Assembly: GCA_037445085.1 (NCBI GenBank)
Contig: JBBILG010000093.1
Span: forward strand, 1 to 6,791
Origin: JBBILG01 sp037445085
GTDB lineage: Bacteria > Pseudomonadota > Gammaproteobacteria > Burkholderiales > Methylophilaceae
Length of the DNA stretch: 6,791 bases
Reading direction: 5' to 3'
The stretch's first letter is position 1. Each line of letters starts with the position of its first letter. A model generated the notes under the pieces. It had not been told where the DNA came from and ran no database searches. It saw only the letters and a program-made list of their open reading frames with translations. Positions 1-5,880 of this stretch are shown in pieces. The position numbers and the translations under genes are program-made.

Positions 1-62
1 GGCTACAGCCCCTGGTCAATATTCAACGAGCACGGGTGGTCAAAATTCAATGCGCGCCGACA
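1..62. mobile_element. Terminus of an IS21-family-like insertion sequence (body to the left, outside the window)
   Basis: Two near-identical 14-mers, TGGTCAATATTCAA (13-26) and TGGTCAAAATTCAA (37-50), differ at one base and lie 24 bp apart. They are followed by TGCGCGCCGACA ending at 62. Read on the minus strand this begins TGTCGGCGCGCATTGA and then repeats TTGAATTTTGACCA / TTGAATATTGACCA. IS21-family elements have 5'-TG...CA-3' tips and several internal copies of a terminal repeat bound by the transposase, and this end fits that layout. The transposase genes (istA/istB) and the other end are not in the window, so the family call rests on end structure alone. A target duplication cannot be tested here. 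Confidence 0.55.
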
Positions 63-309
63 CCTACCCACCTAACGGCTTCAGCAAGCCATCAGCAACG
101 ATCGGAAAGTATGGAACCTCCGAGTTTTGACGGTATAAATGACGGTATAAGAAAAACTGTAATTCCAGACAACCGCTAATTACTTGGATTTCGAGGGATC
201 ATTCGGCTCCCCCTCCCCACCAGAGCCCTTCCATCCGGCCTGGAAACTCCTCCAAGCTTGCGCATTTTCCCGGGTTTTGCCCGCCGCATAGTTCCGGCAT
301 GGCGCGCCC
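63..309. other. Gene-free stretch between the IS end and bioA
   Basis: No convincing coding region or RNA gene is visible. It contains the short direct repeat at 128-150 (separate entry). On the bioA strand it is the 3' flank of bioA. A weak dyad CGGG(271-274)/CCCG(280-283) is present but has no T-run after it, so no terminator is claimed. The AT-richer stretch at about 110-185 contrasts with the GC-rich genes and suggests sequence brought in with, or disturbed by, the neighbouring mobile element; that is inference. Confidence 0.5.
128..150 (+). repeat. Direct repeat TGACGGTATAA x2
   Basis: TGACGGTATAA occurs at 128-138 and again at 140-150, identical over 11 bases with one base between them (12-bp period, about one helical turn). 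It lies 66 bp inside the presumed IS end. Paired sites one turn apart suit protein binding, or could be a remnant of a recombinase arm or att region, but the sequence gives no direct evidence of either. Confidence 0.5.
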
Positions 310-1638
310 TCAGGCAGTTCCTGGACGGGACACGGCCTCTTGCAGCGCGGCACGGGTGCCCTGCACCAGCAGGCGGATTTCCCCGGCGTCGATGACATAG
401 GGCGGCATGAAATAGACGGTGGCGCCGATCGGCCGCAGCAGCAGGCCCTGCCGCAACGCGCTTGCGTAAAAGCGGCCGGCGAAATCCGGCGCGGCGCCGG
501 CGACCTCGAACGCCCAGATCATGCCGGTCTGGCGCAGGTTGCGTATCGGCATGTCCCACAAGGATTCCAGTTCCGCGTTCATCAGCTCCATCCTGTGCCG
601 GTTTGCTTCCAGTACGGCGTCCTCGGCGAAGATGTCCAGCGTGACCAGTGCTGCCCGGCAGGCCAGCGCGTTGCCGGTGTAGCTGTGCGAGTGCAGGAAG
701 CCGCGCGTCAGCGCGTCGTCGTAGAAGGCGGCATACACCGCCTCGGTGGTCAGCACTACCGAGAGCGGCAGGTAGCCGCCGGTGATGCCCTTGGACAGAC
801 ACATGAAGTCGGGACGGATGCCGGCCTGCTCGCAGGCGAACAGGGTGCCGGTGCGGCCGAAGCCGACGGCGATCTCGTCGGCGATCAGGTGCACCCGGTA
901 GCGGTCGCACAGCGCTCTCGCGCGCCGCAGGTAGGCGGCGTGATACATCGCCATGCCGGCCGCTCCCTGCACCAGCGGCTCGACGATGAAGGCGGCGGTC
1001 TCCTCGTGGTGTTCCGCCAGATGCGCCTCCAGCGCCGCAGCGCAGCGCAGCGCACAATCCTCGGCCGATTCGCCCGGCTCCGCCAGGCGCCAGTCGGGAC
1101 TGGGCACCTGCGCGCTGCTGCGCAGCAGGGGTGCGTAGGTATCCTTGAACAGCGCCACGTCGGTGACCGACAGCGCGCCCACGGTTTCCCCATGGTAGCC
1201 GCCGGCCAGACTGACGAAGCGAGTCTTGTGCGGGCGGCCGCAGTTGCGCCAGTAATGGAAGCTCATCTTCAGCGCGATTTCCGTCGCCGAGGCCCCGTCC
1301 GAGCCGTAGAAGGCGTGCCCCAGCCCGGTGAGCGCGGCCAGCCGCTCGGACAGTTCCACCACCGGCCGGTGGGTGAAGCCGGCCAGCATGACGTGTTCGA
1401 GCCGTTCCAGCTGATCCCTGAGGGCGGCATTGATACGCGGATTGGCATGGCCGAACAGGTTCACCCACCAGGAGCTGACCGCGTCCAGATAGCGGTTGCC
1501 GTCGAAGTCGTGGAGCCAGACACCGCTGCCGTGCGAGATCGGGACCAGCGGCAGGCGCTCATGCTGCTTCATCTGCGTGCAGGGATGCCAGACGGCGGCG
1601 AGGCTGCGCCGCAGCAGGGTGCGGTTGTCGTCGTACAT
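310..1638 (-). CDS. bioA: Adenosylmethionine--8-amino-7-oxononanoate aminotransferase (DAPA synthase)
   Basis: This PLP-dependent class III aminotransferase of the cytoplasm transfers the amino group of S-adenosylmethionine to 8-amino-7-oxononanoate, giving 7,8-diaminononanoate, the second-last intermediate before dethiobiotin in biotin synthesis. The 442-residue product is full length (E. coli BioA is about 430). Family marks visible: WHPCTQM at 17-23, SSWWVNLFGHANP at 55-67, the GGYHGET motif at 146-152 (Tyr148 in the PLP/substrate site), ADEIAVGFGRTG at 253-264 (Asp254 contacts the pyridine nitrogen), the Schiff-base lysine in LSKGITGGYLPL (Lys283), and HSHSYTGNALAC at 317-328. The ATG start lies 6 bp after the stop of the upstream regulator gene. 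No strong Shine-Dalgarno is visible, so translational coupling is likely. No other bio gene is in the window. The call is firm; only the link to the signalling genes is unexpected. Confidence 0.95.
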   Translation of the reverse strand: MYDDNRTLLRRSLAAVWHPCTQMKQHERLPLVPISHGSGVWLHDFDGNRYLDAVSSWWVNLFGHANPRINAALRDQLERLEHVMLAGFTHRPVVELSERLAALTGLGHAFYGSDGASATEIALKMSFHYWRNCGRPHKTRFVSLAGGYHGETVGALSVTDVALFKDTYAPLLRSSAQVPSPDWRLAEPGESAEDCALRCAAALEAHLAEHHEETAAFIVEPLVQGAAGMAMYHAAYLRRARALCDRYRVHLIADEIAVGFGRTGTLFACEQAGIRPDFMCLSKGITGGYLPLSVVLTTEAVYAAFYDDALTRGFLHSHSYTGNALACRAALVTLDIFAEDAVLEANRHRMELMNAELESLWDMPIRNLRQTGMIWAFEVAGAAPDFAGRFYASALRQGLLLRPIGATVYFMPPYVIDAGEIRLLVQGTRAALQEAVSRPGTA

Positions 1639-1644
1639 GGGGCG

Positions 1645-2532
1645 TCAGTATAGTACGGTGGCGACGACGCGGTTGCCCCTGTCCAGGTATTCGACGCGAT
1701 CGAAGCTGAACGTACGCGACATGGCGATGCCGCGCCCGTTGAGGTCGAAGGCGCGTTCCGGCTGGAAATCGAGGTAGCGGCTCCAGTCGAAACCCTCGCC
1801 CTGGTCGGTGATGGTGACGGTGAAGCGCCGCGCGTCCCTTTCCGCCACCACCTCGACACGGCGCGCCGCATACTCGGGCTGGGCGAGGCGCCGCTCCATC
1901 TCCTGCACCCAGGTGCCGGCGGCCAGCAGGGCGCTTTTCTCGGCGTAGCCGATGCCGAGATTGCCGTGCTCCACGGCATTGACCAGCAACTCCGCGTAGC
2001 CGTTGATGGTGCGTTCGGGACGGCCGCTGGCGCTGGCCAGCAGCAGCGCCAGGCTGCGCGCTTGCTGCAGGGTGCGGTATTCGAATTCGCCGCGGCGCAG
2101 CAGGCTGCTGCCGCCTTCCTGACGGCTGACGATGTCGCGCAGCTCGCGGTTGCGGCGAGCATCTTCCAGCGCGTTGCGGATGATGGTATCGACGATCCTC
2201 ACCGTGGCCGGCTTGACCAGGTAGTAGTAGGCGCCGGCCGCCAGCCCCTCGGCCACGTCCCCGGGACGGTTGTCGCCGGTCAGCATCACCACCGGCAACT
2301 GGGCGAGACGCACATCCGCCTTGAGCTTGCGCAGCAGGCTAAGACCGTCCATGCGCGGCATGTGCTTGTCCAGCAGCATGAGGTCGTAGGCTTCGGGTGC
2401 GGCAGTCAGCCGTTCCCAGGCCTGCGTGCCGTCAGCAGCCCGGTCCACCCGGTAGCCGAGCGGAGTGAGGCCGGCCTCCATCAGGGCGAGGATGAAGTCG
2501 TCGTCATCCACCAACAGCAGACGGCAGCTCAC
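1645..2532 (-). CDS. Response regulator with RsbW/SpoIIAB-like ATPase output domain
   Basis: This 295-residue soluble protein has two domains. Residues 1-125 form a receiver: acidic pocket VDDDD (8-12), phospho-acceptor Asp55 in LMLLDKHMPRMDG, Thr85 in MLTGD, and Lys107 in LVKP. Residues about 150-295 are a GHKL ATPase of the anti-sigma-factor kinase type: N-box ELLVNAVEHGN (181-191), then DQGEGFD (243-249) and NGRGIAMSR (265-273). There is no DNA-binding domain and no PP2C phosphatase between the two. Phosphorylation presumably switches an ATPase/serine-kinase or protein-binding activity, as in partner-switching systems, but no anti-anti-sigma partner lies in the window. The start is GTG at 2532, 19 bp after the stop of the hybrid kinase; in-frame upstream there is no other start before a TAA. 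No clear Shine-Dalgarno is seen. The gene sits between the kinase, its likely phosphodonor, and bioA. Confidence 0.85.
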   Translation of the reverse strand: MSCRLLLVDDDDFILALMEAGLTPLGYRVDRAADGTQAWERLTAAPEAYDLMLLDKHMPRMDGLSLLRKLKADVRLAQLPVVMLTGDNRPGDVAEGLAAGAYYYLVKPATVRIVDTIIRNALEDARRNRELRDIVSRQEGGSSLLRRGEFEYRTLQQARSLALLLASASGRPERTINGYAELLVNAVEHGNLGIGYAEKSALLAAGTWVQEMERRLAQPEYAARRVEVVAERDARRFTVTITDQGEGFDWSRYLDFQPERAFDLNGRGIAMSRTFSFDRVEYLDRGNRVVATVLY

Positions 2533-2551
2533 GGCGGCAGGCTGCGCGCGT

Positions 2552-3463
2552 TCATGTTACGCCCGCTTCATGCACGCAACCCAGGAAGCCGGCATGGGCC
2601 TGCTCCAGCAGCGGGTACAGGCGGCGCACCTGCTCGATGTCCTGCTGGCGCCCCGCACGCTCGATGTCCTGGCAAACCGCCCCCAGCGCCATGGCGCCCA
2701 CGCCGCGCGCCGCTGACTTGAGCTTGTGCGCGATTTCCCCCGCCAGCGCGGCTTCGCCGCTGACGGCGGCCTCGGCGATGGAGGCCACCTGCTGCTCGGC
2801 GTGGCTGAGGAACCTGGCCAATAGGCTGCGGTGCAGGCCGGGCTGCTCCCCCACCAGGCGCGTCAACGCCTGCCTGTCCCAGGTCGGCGGGGCGGCGGCG
2901 TCCACCGCTGCCGCAGCCGCCTCGCCGGGCTGCGGCAGCGCCGCGGTGGACGGCAGCCAGCGCGCCATCACACGGCCCAGCTCGTCCAGCCGCACCGGCT
3001 TGGTCAGATAGCCGTCCATGCCGGCGGTAAGGCAGCGCTCCTCCTCGCCTTTCAGCGCGTTGGCGGTGACCGCCACGATGGGAAAATGCGTGCCGGGCGG
3101 CTCTTCGGCGCGGATGGCGGCGGTCAACCGGAAACCGTCCATGCCGGGCATGTGGTAGTCGGTGAACAGCATGGCATAGCGACCGCTGCGCCAGCGTTCC
3201 AGCGCACTCCTGCCGTCCCCGACGGCTTCCGAGGCGTAGCCGAGCAGCCGCAGTTGCTGCCGGATGATTTCACGGTTGGTCTCGTTGTCTTCCGCCACCA
3301 GCACCAGCCGGCCGGCCGCCGCGGCCTGCTGCACGGTGGGCGGGGCGTTGCGCGGATGCCGGCGGCGCTCGCTCCTGTCGACCAGTTCCGGCACGGTGAG
3401 CCTGCCGCCGGCGATGGCAACGGCATCGACCAGCTCCCGGTAGAGCAGCGGATGCGTGTGCAC
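2552..3463 (-). CDS. Hybrid histidine kinase, C-terminal fragment (receiver-Hpt)
   Basis: This is the continuation of the kinase in the -1 frame. GTG at 3463 is only the first possible start in this frame; true sequence resumes at about 3487-3470. Numbering from that GTG: residues 1-30 finish the degenerate receiver. Residues 52-170 are a canonical receiver with Glu59/Asp60 (VAEDN), phospho-acceptor Asp102 in LFTDYHMPGMDG, Thr133 in VAVTANA and Lys155 in LTKPV. A linker rich in Ala and Pro spans about 171-194. Residues 195-303 form an Hpt domain with phospho-histidine His246 in EIAHKLKSAARGVGA. In BarA/TorS-type kinases this pair carries the phosphoryl group from HisKA to receiver to Hpt, and onward to a separate response regulator; the obvious acceptor is the regulator starting 19 bp downstream. 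If translated separately it would be a free REC-Hpt protein, but no Shine-Dalgarno supports that. Confidence 0.8.
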   Translation of the reverse strand: MHTHPLLYRELVDAVAIAGGRLTVPELVDRSERRRHPRNAPPTVQQAAAAGRLVLVAEDNETNREIIRQQLRLLGYASEAVGDGRSALERWRSGRYAMLFTDYHMPGMDGFRLTAAIRAEEPPGTHFPIVAVTANALKGEEERCLTAGMDGYLTKPVRLDELGRVMARWLPSTAALPQPGEAAAAAVDAAAPPTWDRQALTRLVGEQPGLHRSLLARFLSHAEQQVASIAEAAVSGEAALAGEIAHKLKSAARGVGAMALGAVCQDIERAGRQQDIEQVRRLYPLLEQAHAGFLGCVHEAGVT

Positions 3464-5166
3464 CTGGACACGGGGCCCGGACGGGTCTCATCGGGACTGC
3501 CGCGCCGGCCGAGCAGCACCCACGGCAAGGAAGCGAAGGCCGCATCCTGCCCGGCCCACTCGGCCCAGGATGCCTCCAGCACCAGCAGCGACCATGGCCC
3601 GGGCTGCCGCAGACGCTCCCACGCGGCATCCGGATCGGCTTCGACGCACACGTGCGCCCCGGCGTGGCGCAGATAAGCCTGCACCACCTCGGCACTCATG
3701 GCATCCGTCACCACCGCCAGCACCCGCAGCCCCTGCAGGCTGACCAGTTCCGGCAGCCGGTGCCCGGCATAGGCCTGCTGCAGCGGCAGGGTGACGGTGA
3801 ATTCGGCGCCGTCGCCGGGCGCGCTCCGCACCTCGATGCTGCCCTGCATCAGCGACACCAAGCGCCGGGTGATGCTGAGCCTCAGGCCGGTGCCGCCGAA
3901 GCGGCGGCTGGTGCTCTCGTCGGCCTGGGTGAACGGCCGGAACAGCCGTCCCATCGCCTCCGGCGCGATGCCGATGCCGTTGTCGATGACGCGGATCCGG
4001 AAGGCCGGGGTGCCGCCCCCGCCGGCGGGCGATTCCACCCGCAACGCCACCCTGCCGCGCCGCGCGGCATCGCCTTGGGTGAACTTGAGCGCGTTGCCCA
4101 GCAGGTTGTACATGATCTGGCGCAGGCGCAGCGGATCGGCCAGCACCCATTGCGGCAGCGCCGGATCGACATACACGTGGAAATCGATGTCGCGCGCGCC
4201 GGCGTTCGGCACCAGCAGGCGCGCCACCTCCTCGGCGACCTCGCGCAGCGAGGCCGGCACCGCCTCCAGCGTCAGCTTGCCCGCCTCGATCTTGGAAAAA
4301 TCGAGGACGTCGTCGAGGATGCCCAGCAGCGACAGGGCGGAATCACGGATGGTGCGCACCATACGGCCCTGTTCCGGGGTGAGCGGGGTTTCCAGGAGGA
4401 TGTCGGTCATTCCCACCACGCCGTTCATGGGTGTGCGGATCTCGTGGCTCATGTTGGCGAGAAATTCCGATTTGGCCGCGTTGGCCGCCAGTGCCCTTTC
4501 CGCTTCCTTGTGCTGGGTGAGATCGGCCATGACGGCGACATAGTGGCTGACACCCCGGTCCGCGCCGTCGATGACGGTGATGCTCAGCCACTGCGGATAG
4601 ATTCTGCCGCTCTTGTGGCGGTTCAGAATCTCGCCGGACCAGCGGCCATCGCGCCGCAGCGCCTGCCACATGTCGCGGTAGAATTCCGGGCCCTGCCGGC
4701 CGGAGCGGAGCATGGACGGATTCCTGCCGACGACTTCCGCCTCGGCATAGCCGGTGATCTCGGTGAAGGCGCGGTTGACGCGCAGGATGCGGTTGTCGCG
4801 GTCGGTGACCATGACGCCCTCGCGCATCTCGAACACGCTGGCGATGAGGGTGAGCTCGCGCTCGGTCTGCGCGCGCAGGGCGCGTCTTAGCGAAGGCAGC
4901 AGCCGACCCGGGCGGTCCTTGCAGACGACATCCCAGATGCCGAGGCGGAGCAGATCGACGGCCCGCGCCTCCTCTGCGGGCGCAGCCAGCAGGATCACGG
5001 GCAGGCCGGCATGGGCGGTCGTCACTTCGCCCAGCACGGCCTCGCTGTCCATCCCCGGCGCATCGAGATCGGCGATCAGCGCATCCCATCTGTCGGCGGC
5101 CAGCGCTGCCTGCAGCTCGGCGGCGCTGGCCGCGCACACGCACTCCGCCACCATGCCGCCGCGCAA
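3124..5166 (-). CDS. Hybrid histidine kinase, N-terminal fragment (receiver remnant-PAS-HisKA-HATPase-degenerate receiver)
   Basis: The frame opens right after TAG with TTG (5166) or ATG (5154); neither is likely the native start. Numbering from TTG: residues 1-100 are most of a receiver, with Asp33 in IADLDAPGMD and Lys83 in VCKD, but the strand preceding it reads LVAAAPAG and lacks the acidic pair, so it is probably not phosphorylated normally. Residues 104-220 are a PAS/PAC sensor (VNRAFTEITGY, GEILNRHKSGRIYPQWLS). HisKA follows with His241 in MSHEIRTPMNG. HATPase_c has the N-box at 354-362 (NLLGNALKF), DNGIGI at 395-400, LFRPFTQAD at 408-416 and GGTGLRLSI at 424-432, where Arg429 replaces the usual glycine. 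Residues 478-565 are a receiver fold lacking a phospho-acceptor Asp (LLVLEASW). After about residue 564 the frame is wrong; roughly the last 115 residues, down to the stop at 3124, are out-of-frame sequence. Confidence 0.8.
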   Translation of the reverse strand: MRGGMVAECVCAASAAELQAALAADRWDALIADLDAPGMDSEAVLGEVTTAHAGLPVILLAAPAEEARAVDLLRLGIWDVVCKDRPGRLLPSLRRALRAQTERELTLIASVFEMREGVMVTDRDNRILRVNRAFTEITGYAEAEVVGRNPSMLRSGRQGPEFYRDMWQALRRDGRWSGEILNRHKSGRIYPQWLSITVIDGADRGVSHYVAVMADLTQHKEAERALAANAAKSEFLANMSHEIRTPMNGVVGMTDILLETPLTPEQGRMVRTIRDSALSLLGILDDVLDFSKIEAGKLTLEAVPASLREVAEEVARLLVPNAGARDIDFHVYVDPALPQWVLADPLRLRQIMYNLLGNALKFTQGDAARRGRVALRVESPAGGGGTPAFRIRVIDNGIGIAPEAMGRLFRPFTQADESTSRRFGGTGLRLSITRRLVSLMQGSIEVRSAPGDGAEFTVTLPLQQAYAGHRLPELVSLQGLRVLAVVTDAMSAEVVQAYLRHAGAHVCVEADPDAAWERLRQPGPWSLLVLEASWAEWAGQDAAFASLPWVLLGRRGSPDETRPGPVSRCTRIRCSTGSWSMPLPSPAAGSPCRNWSTGASAAGIRATPRPPCSRPRRPAGWCWWRKTTRPTVKSSGSNCGCSATPRKPSGTAGVRWNAGAAVAMPCCSPTTTCPAWTVSG
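3472..3478 (-). other. Frameshift site in the hybrid kinase, GGGCCCC heptamer
   Basis: On the coding strand the bases G GGC CCC fall in the zero frame as X XXY YYZ, the form of a -1 slippery heptamer, and the change of frame needed here is exactly -1. The -1 frame is open from about 3487, so the crossover must lie between there and about 3463. A G/C homopolymer pair is also a usual place for a lost base in sequencing or replication, which is the simpler reading. No stem-loop or internal Shine-Dalgarno of a known recoding element was identified. Confidence 0.45.
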
Positions 5167-5220
5167 CTATTCCGCCAGCCAGCAGCAGCCCGCCGGCGCG
5201 GCCGCCACCAGGAAACGAGG

Positions 5221-5242
5221 CCGCGCGCTCACCGCGCGCTCA
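5221..5242. repeat. 11-bp perfect tandem duplication at the kinase start
   Basis: CCGCGCGCTCA is repeated exactly at 5221-5231 and 5232-5242. On the kinase strand this gives two copies of TGAGCGCGCGG. The first copy read supplies the last five bases of the GGTGAG taken as the ribosome binding site, and the proposed GTG start (5232-5230) overlaps the copy junction. A GTG at the upstream edge (5243) leads to TGA after four codons, so only the 5232 GTG works. Confidence 0.7.
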
Positions 5243-5578
5243 CCCGCCCCCGCAACAAGGGCGCGTGCCGGCGGCGGCAGGAGACATGGCGGTGGCGCGG
5301 CGATGTGGGCATGGACATGGCGAATCGGTCGGTCGGTTTTCCTGGGTCAGTCGCACGCTGGATTGCTTCGGCGATACTGTACGCTTTCGACGGCGATGTC
5401 CAGCCCGCCACGCAGCGCGCGTGTCATGACGGACGGCACTGCGGGGGGACGGCGGGGAATGGCGCGCTCCGGACGAGGCCGGCGCAATTTTCGGTACCCG
5501 TGCGGGTGGCAGCCCAGAAACGGCAGTGCAACCGCCAAGGCACGAGAAACGCAAGGGAAGCCCATGAACCGGCGGATT

Positions 5579-5660
5579 CCGTTCATGGTTCGACGGGCTC
5601 GCCACGAACGGAATCGCTCAGTGAGCGTTCGTCCCGGGCCGGCCGAAGGGTTTCGTGCGG
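5579..5660. repeat. Dispersed extragenic dyad repeat (SVRGEPVEP type)
   Basis: The first part is a hairpin: CCGTTCATGG (5579-5588) pairs with CCACGAACGG (5602-5611) with one mismatch, around a 13-nt loop. A palindrome CGCTCAGTGAGCG follows (5615-5627). The 21-nt units at 5589-5609 and 5627-5647 are inverted copies of each other, matching at 16 of 21 positions, so the whole block is one large dyad. Its minus-strand translation reads SDSVRGEPVEP, which I recognise as the spurious peptide produced by a repeat scattered between genes in many environmental proteobacterial genomes. It may act in transcript folding or simply be a non-autonomous repeat. Confidence 0.7.
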
Positions 5661-5751
5661 GGCTTCCCCCAGGAATTCACAGGGCGAGCGGAGGCGAGCC
5701 GACCATCTTCCCGTGCCGTGGCTCAACCCGGCAAGCTTTGGTTTTTCTTGT

Positions 5752-5831
5752 AAACCTTGCACCACTTGCGGTTCAAGCGAGGTTTCCGGGATTCAACCCG
5801 GAGATCCATTAGGGAAGCCCTGAACAAGTGG
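5752..5831. repeat. Dyad-rich, possibly MITE-like or structured block downstream of slyD
   Basis: Three nested dyads are visible: AAACCTTGC (5752-5760) with GCGAGGTTT (5777-5785), 8 of 9 pairs; CCGGG (5786-5790) with CCCGG (5797-5801) around ATTCAA; and CCACTTG (5762-5768) with CAAGTGG (5825-5831), which extends to TTCA/TGAA if three bases bulge out. The stretch AGGGAAGCCCTGAAC (5811-5825) nearly repeats AGGGAAGCCCATGAAC at 5554-5569. There is no T-run after the hairpins on the slyD strand, so it is not a clear intrinsic terminator. Confidence 0.35.
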
Positions 5832-5880
5832 CTGCGCGGGCCCACGACCGCCATCATCGCGCGTCCCAATGGACCCGGGT

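Larger units (their letters stand above)
2552..5232 (-). pseudogene. Multidomain hybrid histidine kinase, interrupted by a TAG codon and a -1 frameshift
   Basis: Taken together this is one cytoplasmic phosphorelay kinase, with no membrane segment or signal peptide. Domain order: degenerate receiver, PAS/PAC, HisKA, HATPase_c, degenerate receiver, receiver, Hpt. The best start is GTG at 5232, preceded at 6 nt by GGTGAG. From there the frame encodes VSARPRFLVAAAPAGCCWLAE, then TAG (5169-5167), then LRGGMVAECV..., which is continuous receiver sequence on both sides of the stop. Near 3472-3478 the frame is lost by one base and the remaining receiver and Hpt continue in the -1 frame to TGA at 2552. 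A Gly-to-Arg change in the G2 ATP box adds a third suspicious site. Either the gene is decaying or the assembly carries base errors; suppression or recoding is less likely. The fragments as they would be called by frame are listed separately. Confidence 0.75.
5233..5880. other. Gene-free region between slyD and the hybrid kinase (about 650 bp)
   Basis: No frame on either strand looks like a real protein. The region contains the tandem duplication at its left edge, a dispersed extragenic repeat at 5579-5660, and a dyad-rich block at 5752-5831. The promoter of the kinase-regulator-bioA operon and the end of the bcp-slyD transcript should both lie here, but I could not identify either with confidence. 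Confidence 0.6.

Noticed and set aside
271..283. CGGG-TTTTG-CCCG hairpin as a bioA terminator
   Set aside because: Only a 4-bp stem and no T-run on the bioA strand.
340..1653. Long plus-strand frame opposite bioA
   Set aside because: Antisense shadow of a clear bioA; no recognisable motif and composition typical of reverse-complement GC-rich coding DNA.
3652..4890. 412-codon plus-strand frame opposite the kinase
   Set aside because: Shadow of the HisKA/HATPase region, rich in His/Gln/Arg, with no domain.
5376..5402. Possible promoter for the kinase operon, TGGACA and TACAGT on the minus strand
   Set aside because: Spacing is only 15 bp and the -10 match is 4 of 6; too weak to claim.
5579..5660. 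CRISPR array
   Set aside because: Only one dyad block with inverted units; no regularly spaced direct repeats or spacers.
5583..5765. Minus-strand 60-residue frame containing SDSVRGEPVEP
   Set aside because: This is the translated extragenic repeat, not a protein.
4754..5823. Plus-strand frames running from the kinase N-terminus across the intergenic region
   Set aside because: They span the kinase antisense and then the extragenic repeat; low-complexity Arg/Ala/Gly content and no motifs.
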